The notes beneath the pieces were generated by a model that saw nothing but the letters and a program-made list of their open reading frames with translations, did not search any database and was not told the origin of the DNA. From the NCBI GenBank assembly GCA_021234155.1, contig JAJEKV010000008.1:24324618-24388617 (forward strand): a stretch of 64,000 nucleotides of DNA. Reading direction: 5' to 3'. This DNA is from Isoetes taiwanensis. Lineage: Eukaryota; Streptophyta; Lycopodiopsida; Isoetales; Isoetaceae. How positions within the stretch are numbered: position 1 is the stretch's first letter; the number at the start of each line of letters is the position of its first letter. A program made the position numbers and the translations under genes. Below, piece by piece: positions 37,240 to 47,178 of the stretch.

Positions 37240-37880
37240 ATCGCCGATCAAAGTTTCGCCGTCAGAACCCCAACCGCCCAATTCGACCGCCTTCTTCACC
37301 ATCCAATTTTGCTGCTGCTACAGAAATTTTTAATAATCAGCAACATTGGTCCTTGTCCCCTTCCATTGATGAAGACCTGAAAAAGCTTAAACCTTTCCTG
37401 CTCAATGGTTACCAAGCACACATCCTTGACAGATTCCTATTTTGCTATGAAAGGCTGTTAACTGAGGATCAATTCTCTCACTTTAGAGACATGTTTTACC
37501 ATCACAAAGCCCTGCAGGACGGCCATGGGGAGGCCATCATCCTCTTTTCTGAAACAGCCCCTCTCTGGTTCTTTGCTTTCCCACCCGAATGGAATGAGAT
37601 TGGCTGGCAGATAGACCCTGTGGCTTCAGACTTGGTGATCATTGATGAAGAAGAGTCAGACTCGGATTTGGATTTTCTGGTACAAGATCCTTCTTCCTGA
37701 TCGAGCTACCTTGCCTACACTGCTGTAAAGAGGACTCTTGTCCCATTTTTGTTTCAGTTGTTTTTCTGTGCTAAAAGCACTTTTTTGTGAACCTTAATGG
37801 TTCTGATACTGTATCTGATGTAACTTTCTTATGATTAATATAAATCTTCCTTTTCTCCAAAAAAAAAAAAAAAAAAAAAA
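37240..37880 (+). mobile_element. Second LINE C-type 3' end, inverted relative to LINE C
   Basis: A forward frame is open from about 37263 to 37700: PPSSPSNFAAATEIFNNQQH, then SPSIDEDLKKLKPFLLNGYQ, HFRDMFYHHKALQDGHGEAI, PPEWNEIGWQ and DSDLDFLVQDPSS. It is followed by a 3' UTR close to that of LINE C (GTAAAGAGGACT, AATATAAATCTTCC) and a poly(A) run at 37859-37880. The module is close to the one at 31188-31520. The upstream part up to the boundary with LINE C is not shared. It is the 3' end of another copy of the subfamily, pointing away from LINE C. Confidence 0.75.
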
Positions 37881-38763
37881 CCTTTTTAATCTGTACAGTA
37901 GACTATCTAGACTATTAAGCCCTAATAAATCCTATTTAGGAATTATTAAGACCATCAATATGCAGCCCTAAATAGACGTAGGTGTAATATCTATTTAGGC
38001 CCTGATTTGAACATTTAAACGTCACGTTTTAAGAATTTAAAGTTTTTACAAAACCTAGGATAAAATTATACCCTGTTGCACTAATGTTATTAACAAGACA
38101 AGATATCAAGACAATAACAAAAGAATTTTAACAGAATTGAGCAGCAAAAATGTAATTTTCCATCGATAATACTATTTAATCAAGAATAATAGAAAAAGAT
38201 TCTTTGTTTTTTGTAATACATCTCAAAAAAGAAGGAATATCCATTGTATTAAGACTATCATGACAATAACCTTCATGACGGAAGATCTAAAATATAACTT
38301 CAGTCTAAATATAATATTCAATCATGTTCATAAAACATACTATGCAGTATTTCATATGTTTAACATGATAAATTCTGTTGTATTTGTATAACAAAACAGA
38401 AATAGACTAGGTAAAAAAACTTTAGCCATTTAAAGCTAAAATTTCATCAAAAGTTTAGAATCCACCAGTAATTTTTAAGATAATATCCTCTGCACCATGA
38501 AAAATTAACACCATGGAGGAATAGAGCCGGTTACCTGCAATAGAACCATAAGCAAGTCAGCCTTGTACAAGGTAAAATGCCTAAGCTATTACAGGTAAGC
38601 ATTGGATCTATTCGGCTTATCGCCCTTCACCACATAATTTTCCAGCTAAAATACAAGCCCATTCATCCTGCCTTATCATTGAATCAGATCTGTAGCTTAT
38701 AATTATGAGGTGTAGTGCTGAAATTCGCCCAGTAACATGGGGCCTATGTTTACAACCTGTTTT
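37881..38763. other. AT-rich intergenic, no supported gene
   Basis: Strongly AT-rich sequence with no long frame or recognisable domain. Short CTATTTAGG/CCTAAATAG-like inverted words occur near 37930-38005 but form no complete element. Confidence 0.5.
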
Positions 38764-39035
38764 CCCAGCATGCCATGCCTTATAGCACTGCTTTTCCAGA
38801 GATTTTTATCTGGATTATAGTGCATATCAGATCTCTTCTACATGCTAGGAACATTCCTAGATCTATTGGTAAATACTATTGCTAGGTCGATCATATAAAC
38901 CCAGCATGCCATGCCTTATAGCACTGCTTTTCCAGAGATTTTTATCTGGATTATAGTGCATATCAGATCTCTTCTACATGCTAGGAACATTCCTAGATCT
39001 ATTGGTAAATACTATTGCTAGGTCGATCATATAAA
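38764..39035. repeat. Tandem duplication of 136 nt
   Basis: CCCAGCATGCCATGCCTTAT occurs at 38764 and 38900. The whole 136-nt unit is repeated directly and ends in GCTAGGTCGATCATATAAA both times. It is AT-rich non-coding sequence unlike any other member of the series. Confidence 0.95.
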
Positions 39036-39043
39036 TTCGAACA

Positions 39044-39638
39044 TTACCTATCGTTCTCATGCTTTTCCTTGCTCTTTGAATTTACAAATTCTATTTCACT
39101 ATTCATGGCAGCATCAAACTTGCTGTTTTCTTCCCCATTAGTGATCACAATCCCCTGTGTCTTAGGAGCTTTAGTGGGCTTATGGAAATCATACAGTACC
39201 TTCCTCTTTGCAGCATTTTTCATTTCTTCTTCTCTTCTGGCAATGGTAGCCTTGTTAAGCCCTCCTTTCAGTCTGCCCATCAGCCGTGGAAGTATTTGGC
39301 CAGGAGCTTTGGAGCTATAAGTTTTGAGATGTATACAACTACTATAGTTAGGGCATCCACCTGGATCGAATACAACCATCCATTGGCAATATGCAGTGCA
39401 AGCGTCAACAGTCTCCATGTGTTCGGGATTGCGAACTGCTCCGTTTCCAGTTCGGGCCGCTGCTATTGTGGAGATAACCTAATTTTGCATTTCGTATAAC
39501 TTATGATATTTAGTTGCCCTTATTATCTAGAAGACATGTTGTATTCTAAGATAACATAAGAGGCTATATTATTAATTCTTTCGCCTTGCCATATGCTGGC
39601 TTGAAATAGCCATGGTCAGTAGTATTTAATATCATATG

Positions 39639-39673
<35 letters not shown>

Positions 39674-42600
39674 AACCACATACCTCCAGAAAGATGTTTG
39701 AAAAAGATTTTCAACACAACAAATTTCATCTAAAAATGGACTTTTGGATCTCCAGTTATCATCGAAAAGATGCGACTGACGATGGGGTTCCATCGAAATG
39801 CCCATATAATATTAAACCAATAAATATGCAGTTGCTTACTAGAAACAAATCAACTAGCAGTAGTGCAGGCTTGGAAAATATTTGGATTGGAAGCTTGACA
39901 GTGATAAGAAATGATGTGAAACTAATTTCGTAGCATCCGAACATAGATGTTGGCATTCATAAAAGATCTCAAAAGCTCTGTTCATAAAAGAAGTTGTAAA
40001 GAATTTTATATTTTTAACGTTGCCTAACCTTTGCTTGAAGTGCAAGTAGGTTACTCATACTAATATTTTCTAATGTACCAATTTTGGACTACTAAATGTC
40101 TTTTAGACATTAGAAGTAGGATTTCATTCTTGTACTTTAAAGGTTGTGTATTATGAGTACATGCAGAAGTCTTGTACTATTTTGATTAAACAACATCTTG
40201 ACTATAAGGGAGTCTTTTGTTTTTTTTTTTTGAAGAACTGTGTCATCAATATATTAAAAGAATGGTAATGTTACAAAGCAAGTGAGAGAACTGCCCCAAA
40301 GAGACAGCGATACCTCGACACTCCACAACAAACTCACAGAAAAACTGCAACTCTACTGCTGTACAAACCAACCATCACCATCTACAACACCCAAGAAGTC
40401 CCGCCAAATGGCAAACTTCCGCTCTACTACTCCCGGGAACACCAAAAAGCTTTGAAAGAGCTTGTATCTGAGTCGAGGAATCAGAGAGGCTGCAGGTTGC
40501 TGAATCCCCTGAAAGATCCACAACCGCCGCCGCTTCCAAATCAGCCACACCAACCAAGCCACGCACAAATGCAAGGCTTGCTGCCGCAAGAGCGGCCAAG
40601 CACCAGGATACACATGAAGCAGCAACTGCTGGCTAGTCAATCTCACCTGAAACAGAGCCCCAACCCAATTCCAGGCAGCCTGCAAGTGAGGGCATAAAAC
40701 CAGACAATGCTCCACAGTCTTTTGTTGTTAAGGTGAATAAACAACTTCTCTGAAGACAGTGATAGTTATATAAGATAAATAACTTAAGTCTCACCGTGGA
40801 CACGACCATTTTTGTGATTTGGCATTGAAAGATTGATAGTATTCATGTCTTACAACTTGATTGAGAAGTTATTCCCAACAAGCAACTTCAAGTTGTTTTG
40901 ATTGAACTTCATCTTGACTCCTTTGTCTTTTGTCACCACACGTATAAGGGAGTTGGGCTAAGATCACCTATTTTCCAAGAAGGTGAATATAGAACTTCTC
41001 TTGGCTAGTCCATTGGGTTAGCAACTAAGAGATCTTGTGTTCAAGTCTTTGGGGGTCCGTCATATGTCCTCATGGACGCTGCCAATGTGGCATGACGTAA
41101 AAATACTATCTAATCTAATCTTAAGAAGTTGGTAATTATATAAGATAAATAATAATAGTAACTGAAATCTCATTTGGACACTACCAAATTTCCATGGCTT
41201 GGCATTGTAAATGTGATCTTCTTCATGCCTTGCAATTTGATTGAGAAGTCATCTCCAACAAGCAATTTTGAGTTCTATAAAACTACACTACATTCTTTGT
41301 ATGTTTGTTGAATCTAGTATAGGCACACTTAATTGCTTTCCACTTTCTCTACAAGGACATGTCATTTTTACTATTCCTACAAGGATGTCCTAAAAACGGG
41401 CATCATCGCTTATTGCAACTCATATGCCAAGTGCAAGACAAGCATTTGCTGGTCTTAAATAACAAATTGCCGAGAGGATAAGCCCCTTTTGTGCATTAAT
41501 AAGTAAGGCATGATATATACACCCTATCCTAGCACCAATAGTACTTGACAATATAGAATAAATCAGTTGTTTTGTGGTCTTAAATTATATGTAAGTTGAT
41601 ATCCCATCTCAATAATGAGCACCTATGCACTAATGAGTTCCTTGTGTGTCCACAATATAGTGTCCAATTGATACGTCAATATGCACCACAATAACTTTTT
41701 GTTTATTTACACATTGTCTAGTTGAATTTCTTAGAATCGCATAATTCAAAAGATCGCAGAATGTACATACTCTACATAGAATTGCCATGCCATAGCCCAG
41801 TCCATGAAGTTCATGTTGGAATGATTTACCTATACAAGGTCAAAGAAACTCATTCATTAGAAGCCCACTTTGGAAAGATTCACCCATAAAGGTAAAAAAA
41901 TCTCATTAAACTAGACTTCATAAGTTTCAACATTGGGTACTTTAAGTTCACAAAAAATAAAGATATATTATTTGTTTATCGATCCTAAAATCACCTGACC
42001 ATGAACTATGCATTCAGCTAGAGATATTTCCTTTCCGAGATATCTCGTTGGCAGAGTGTGAAGGAAAGAAGTTTGGAGATGCTATAGGAGAATAACTTCA
42101 AGCAATTTTACATGTCAAGTAAGATTTATTACGCTGTGTACCCAAGACAGAATAGAACCCAAACATTTTTCCATGGATTTTCATGTGGAGAGAGCTGCTA
42201 GATGTACTTAAACATACTCAGCCTGCAATTTTGCAAGGGGGTAGTAGAAGAAAGTGCACATCCATCCGAAACGAGTTCATGAAAGAGTTTGCAAGGAAAA
42301 AACTCTGCTTTTCTTCAACATGCCAAATAAAATCGTCCCCTTGTTTCCCAATGCCAAGATATTAAAATTTGATAGAACATCATAACATCACCATCAACCG
42401 CACCATTTTCATCCTCGTACCTTCATGATAAGAAAATTCCTCGAGCCGATGCTGCCTTAGCAGTAGGGCAAAGCCCCATTGGGCACCTGCCAGCGGGTGT
42501 AGCTTGAAAATCGACGGACATTTGATGTGTGGAAAACCTGCCCTATGTCATGTAGGTTCGAGGGGTGACTTATGTCTAGACATGGAAGATGGTTAGGCTC

Positions 42601-45275
42601 ACAGACTTGGGCTTGTGGGGTGGAAAGCTATACCTAAAAGAAACGCAGCTGGCCAACATTTTCTTTTTTATGATAAGAAACTTAACATAAACAAAAGCTA
42701 AATCTGTGCATATTCTTCAGAAGATGATGTCTTGATATTTCTGCATATATTAATCAAGGCTTCTCACATAATGGATCACATCCTTTATGAGTGACCCAAT
42801 TCCAGCATGCACACTCAATCTCAATCTTATAGATGACCTTGGAATGCATTTCAAAATGCCACGAAGATGGAACAAGAGATTCATGTAAAATAAATTACAC
42901 GCATAAACATGTACTCAAACATGTACATACCTACACACTGCACATAGATGAGAGGCCTCCGCCATAATGTGGATCCCTTCATAATTTCCATCAGTCTTTA
43001 AGCATTATTGGAATTAGCAAAATTGAAGGTAATGTCCAATATGAGAAAGAAACATGCAGCTTCTTATGCTATTTTTACCATCAATATCCTCTTCCCATTT
43101 AATTTTATAATGGTCTTTTATGCAACAACGTTTGGAAAATGACCTGTTAGATTGACCTGTATCATAATATTAGCTCTTCCATGCCTCCATAGCCCAACTT
43201 GTAACTACTAATCTCTACATCTCATACTCAAGAGTCTCACTATATGATGCTAGTCAAAGGCATTTCCTATAATTTGTAACCTAGATAACTCCTTTCCTCC
43301 TTCACTGCACAATGAGCAACAAGACATCAATGCATTTTTCTTAGACATCTCCTCTTGAGAACATTGTACATTATCAACACAAGGTCATGTATTTTTGGTA
43401 AGTAGTATTCACCACCTTTGATTATCTAAATCATTTGATATGATGATTTACAATGGCCTCGCAAAATACCTTGGCTCCATGGGATTTACATGTTATCAAC
43501 CCAATATTGTAGCACTGTGGACCAGAAAATTCACAGTTTGTGTCAGAATTTATTGTCATGTTTAGAAATCCGTATTTAGACCATGCACCCTTGCATATTT
43601 CCTTGGATGTAAAATGTAGCAAAAGTATGCTGCCAGTTTCGCCGCAGCCAAAATAATTTTGCATTTAAAATGAGCTCATCTAAACTAAACTTTGAAATCA
43701 ATCTTAGTTCTACCGATGCTTTACCATGACATTGGCACACACTAAGCAACGCAATACATGCTTCTGCATAGTTTAATCTTAAGAGCAAGCTTTGCCTTGC
43801 TAACCATGCAAAGAGATCAATCATGGAGATATAGTGATCCATTGAATTGGCATAATTTTATACTTTTCTGTCACGGCCTTAGATACTCCGACCTTGACAA
43901 TTGATTCATAACACGTTCACTGGGCCAGGTATTTCAGATGGAATCATCATTGTTATTCTAACAACTTAGAAAGAAGAATGTGCATAAATAAAGTATCCTT
44001 TAGCTGCAAATGCTTCCATTTAATAAACTAAGAGCAAACACGCTGCTTTCCATTTCTAAATCACATTGAGCTTGGTAGAGATGACATAATAACTAATAAA
44101 ACTGTAGAGGCACTTACAGGAACTCAAATCCTATAGAAAGTCAGTTGTATTGTCAATATTTAGGATTTAAACCATTGGAGATAGGGGCATCATGACTGGA
44201 ACATGCTGTTGCCATTAACCGATATACACCTGCATAATCTACTATAAGAATTGACAAAATATATCACCTGTTCTGCAGCTAGCAAATTACACGTTTTGTA
44301 GCTAACATGGATTTGACACTCCTTCTGTTGAATTTGAGGCAGACTTTAGCATTGAGATAAGGATTTCGTCAAAAGTTGGAAAAATACAAGCAGATCAAAT
44401 TCACCTGTAACCTCAGACTGTCAATGGTGATTGTAAACAATCCATGATTTGCAGCAAGACAGACTGGTGCTTTCCGTGCTCCTGAAATCTAAACAAAGGA
44501 TTGTATACCACAATATCCAGCTTCAATAATCTAAGCATGGAAGTAGATGCATAAGAAAGAAAAGCTTCAGGAATTGGACGAACCTTCAAAATAAACAGTA
44601 TATAGAATAAAGAATGCCACATGCTTTAAGTAAAGTCCATTCTCGCGTTAAATTTTCTGATGTGCCCCTATGCTGTTGATTTTTAACTCAAGAAATCTGT
44701 CCATAATGAATCTCTGACAAAAGTTGTCATATCCTCCTACAAACTTCACTGCAAAAGTAGACCATGTTGCATTATCTTTCTCAACGTACACAATTGCAAA
44801 CTCATCCATTTGGCCAAGTCCATCACAGGAATGTCTAGCAAATAGTTTATACAAGGCAATGAGCAGAATCATTAATATTACCACAATAATACCCTTGGAC
44901 TATTCAACCAGGCTTTTAGGAAAAGCCAACTGAGCCTACTCCTTCTTTCTGTAATTTCGACTCTCTATGAAACTTATATAGGTATAAGTGCAGAAGTAGA
45001 TATTGTTGTGTAGACAGAAAGATCCTGCAGAGAAAAGGAGAATAGCATACGCCTCTCACTCCACTCCATACCTTCCAATAGATTCATGTTCTGCATGAGA
45101 TCCAACATATCTACATGCCGCTCCTCCAACTTCAGATGTGAACAGAAAGCCCTTATGAGACCTTTCCTTTATCTTCAGAGACAATAAATAGATGTTGAAA
45201 CAAGAGCGAATTTCCAAAAAAAGAACACAACTCGAGAAAGAAAACAAGAGTAATAAAGACCTTAAACCGGACATA
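39044..45275 (-). CDS. Candidate multi-exon gene of unknown product (partial model)
   Basis: Several reverse-strand segments look like exons of one host gene, though the full model cannot be built. (1) An N-terminal piece from about 45275 reads MSGLRSLLLLFSFSSCVLFL, a signal-peptide-like start, and ends at GSHAEHESIGR before a GT. (2) The frame at 44860-44680 reads GLGQMDEFAIVYVEKDNATW. (3) An exact 84-nt exon candidate at 44488-44405, with AG before and GT after, reads ISGARKAPVCLAANHGLF and on to SLRLQ. (4) A terminal exon candidate at 39478-39044, after an AG, includes HMETVDACTAYCQWMVVFDP, GGCPNYSSCIHLKTYSSKAP, GRLKGGLNKATIARREEEMK and a charged end. The Cys pattern and N-terminus suggest a secretory-pathway protein. 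I do not recognise the family. Introns would be long and hold TE insertions. Confidence 0.35.
39642..39672. repeat. Poly(A) run
   Basis: About 30 consecutive A residues. No LINE sequence was recognised directly upstream, so it may be a simple repeat or the tail of a very short retroposed fragment. Confidence 0.9.
40222..40715 (-). mobile_element. 5'-truncated LINE insertion with 11-bp TSD
   Basis: The target-site duplication AGTCTTTTGTT lies at 40211-40221 and 40716-40726, with a T-run at the left end. The reverse frame at 40715-40353 reads VEHCLVLCPHLQAAWNWVGA, LVWLIWKRRRLWIFQG, then PRLRYKLFQSF to a stop. This is the zf-RVT end and tail of an ORF2 close to LINE C. The shape is that of a normal target-primed insertion that stopped early. 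Its C-terminus differs from that of LINE C after the shared PRL. Confidence 0.92.
40990..41125 (+). mobile_element. tRNA-derived SINE-like element
   Basis: TGGCTAGTCCATTGG (about 41002) fits a pol III A box and GTGTTCAAGTC (about 41038) fits a B box, about 35 nt apart as in tRNA-derived SINEs. The 3' part (GGACGCTGCCAATGTGGCAT) and the tail of AATACTATCTAATCTAATC resemble Au-like plant SINE ends. Target-site duplications were not found. Confidence 0.5.
42430..42650. other. Isolated GC-rich, structured-looking stretch
   Basis: In AT-rich surroundings this segment carries self-complementary words such as GGGCAAAGCCC and GGGCACCTGCCAGCGGGTG. No ORF passes through it. I cannot match it to a known ncRNA, tRNA or SINE; a retroposed small RNA is possible. 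Confidence 0.25.
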
Positions 45276-45304
45276 CCAGCTGCAACACGAGTCGAAGCAC
45301 CGGG

Positions 45305-45745
45305 CATCTAAATTTCAAGGAATTTTTAATTTGTATGGCCGTTGATGTAGAAAATTAGGAATCCAACGGTGCGTATCAAATTTGGCTGATGTGTCATGTC
45401 ACACAGACAAGTTAGAATTGCAGGAATTGTTGTAGGGGGGTTAGACAAACCCGCTAATATATATGCAACTTCTTAATAGAAAGCCACAAAGACCAAGTTT
45501 TAACTTCAAGAAAAACAAGCCACAAGACTGCCAACTTGCTAAATTCAACAAGATGAAATAAGTGGACAAGAAAGGTCTATAATCTTTGTGCTTAATGAAC
45601 GTGGGGAATGCCTGCAAAAACTTTGTTCGCATATGCTTTGTTCCATTTAGATGAGCATAAAGAGCTCGACCAAGCATAAATAAAACTTCCATTTGCCCAA
45701 CCATTGTCCATCCTTAAAACTATATTTTTTACCCTTTCTACTAGG
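45305..45745. repeat. Blocks shared with LINE C (35520-35840)
   Basis: This stretch holds the same ordered blocks listed at 35520-35840. It lies just outside the likely start of the candidate reverse-strand gene. Read on the reverse strand both places give RMDNGWANGS and SSLCSSKW, but here the frame is broken. Confidence 0.75.
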
Positions 45746-46034
45746 ATCATATCTATAAGTTGCTCTTGGGTCTTTGCAACGAGCCCCGTTTACACCATCT
45801 CCAACTCAATTTCATTGCTTCGATTTGGCTTCCATTTTATCTCTACTCCGCTCTTGCTCCTCCTCCTCGTCATCCTACTGCCTTCTCTCTTAACTGTGCA
45901 CACCCTCTAGAGACTGTGCAATTGCTATTGCATGAACACTAGAATAGCCCATCGGCCATTAGAATAGAATATTCTTGGGCATATCCTCCAAAGGGTTGGC
46001 AACTAAAACTATCCTCCTCCAAAGGGTTGGCAAC

Positions 46035-46843
46035 CAGGGTTCAAGTTTGATGGCTTTCATGCCTGTTTTTGGCCTTTTTGCCTGTCAAAACAGGCGGCAA
46101 AAAAATTGCCCTGCATATGAAGGGTAACAAATATCAATTTGCCTGTCATATAGAAAGGCAAAAAAAAAATGTGCATGTCATTTGAAAGGTCGCGAATATA
46201 AATTTGCCTTTCATTTTTGTATAAGTATTAGGGTTATTTTATAGGCAAATGTATGTTAGAATAATGAATTAGGTAACATTAAATTTTTTTAATATTTTTT
46301 AAACTTCTACATTCCAATTCCTCCTACATTCTACCATTTCCCAACGAATCCACCAATTTGGAAAATCCGAGTCATTTTTCCTCTGCCAGCTACCTGTCAC
46401 GGTCTTTGCAGTAAGCCGGTAATACTCAGAGCTTTTTTTTTTTTTTTTTTTTTTTCCCCCCCTTTTTCACAAAATGAAGTCCGTGTATAGAGTCTGTGGA
46501 CGGAGTTTGTGGAGTGGTTTTTTCACCACGTTTCAGTCAGAGCGAGCACTGCCGAGCAGAGAGGCCGTCATTGTCTTTGTCATCGAGATTCACCAATGGA
46601 CATTAACCAGAGCCCCACATCTGCTACTTTTAACTTTTTAAGAGTTTGTTTATATTAGTAGTTACTACTATGTAACTTAGCTTTTTGTTCTAAGTTTATA
46701 ATTGAAAAACGGTCTTCCGTCAATTAAAAAACTTGTATGTCAGTTGAAAAGTTCAAATTGATCAGCATTCTGTTATATGAAAGACAAAAAAAAAAGTGCC
46801 TGTCATTGGAAAATTAGCGGGTGCCCGTCAAACTTGAACCCTG
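46035..46843. mobile_element. Non-autonomous hAT-like element
   Basis: A perfect 16-bp terminal inverted repeat, CAGGGTTCAAGTTTGA at 46035-46050 and TCAAACTTGAACCCTG at 46828-46843, bounds 809 bp. The CAGGG start is typical of hAT elements. No transposase is encoded, so it would depend on a related element. TGGCAAC occurs on both sides (ending 46034 and at 46848), but not at the exact 8-bp TSD position; an older tandem duplication of GTTGGCAAC on the left confuses it. A long T-run lies at about 46433-46455. Confidence 0.75.
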
Positions 46844-47178
46844 TCAATGGCAACTAAAACTATCCTCGTTCGTGCACTGGGGATCCCTAATTAACTGAAA
46901 GCATTTAACGGCCTGGATTAGACAAGCGACGTGGATCTTTTGTGACGGCCCATTGGTCTCCGAGTTTTTGCCCTTTGTGCGAGTTACATTCAGGATAGCC
47001 GCTTGTCGCCGGAGGACGCCGACTTCAAAAGTGCAGCCGTTTATGCCTCGGATTTAAGGCGTGCTTAGAACCAAATACGTGGATTTGTCATCGATTTGGC
47101 TTGTTTCTACGGTAAAATTTGTTGATTCAGTTTTTAGGCTCAAATTGTGCTTTTGCTCTCTCCAGCATAGCCTGAGAG

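Larger units (their letters stand above)
31019..37300 (-). mobile_element. LINE C: GC-richer LINE, reverse strand
   Basis: A nearly full-length LINE of a different subfamily from A and B, visibly richer in GC. Its 3' end is a T-run at 31019-31035 with a 3' UTR up to about 31187. In coding order it holds a 5' UTR near 37250, ORF1 (about 37150-35840), ORF2 (about 35172-31520) and an extra 3' coding module (31520-31188). The 5' end is approximate and no target-site duplication was found. At least five 136-nt-offset duplications disrupt it. It is inserted in the zf-RVT part of LINE B. Confidence 0.8.
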
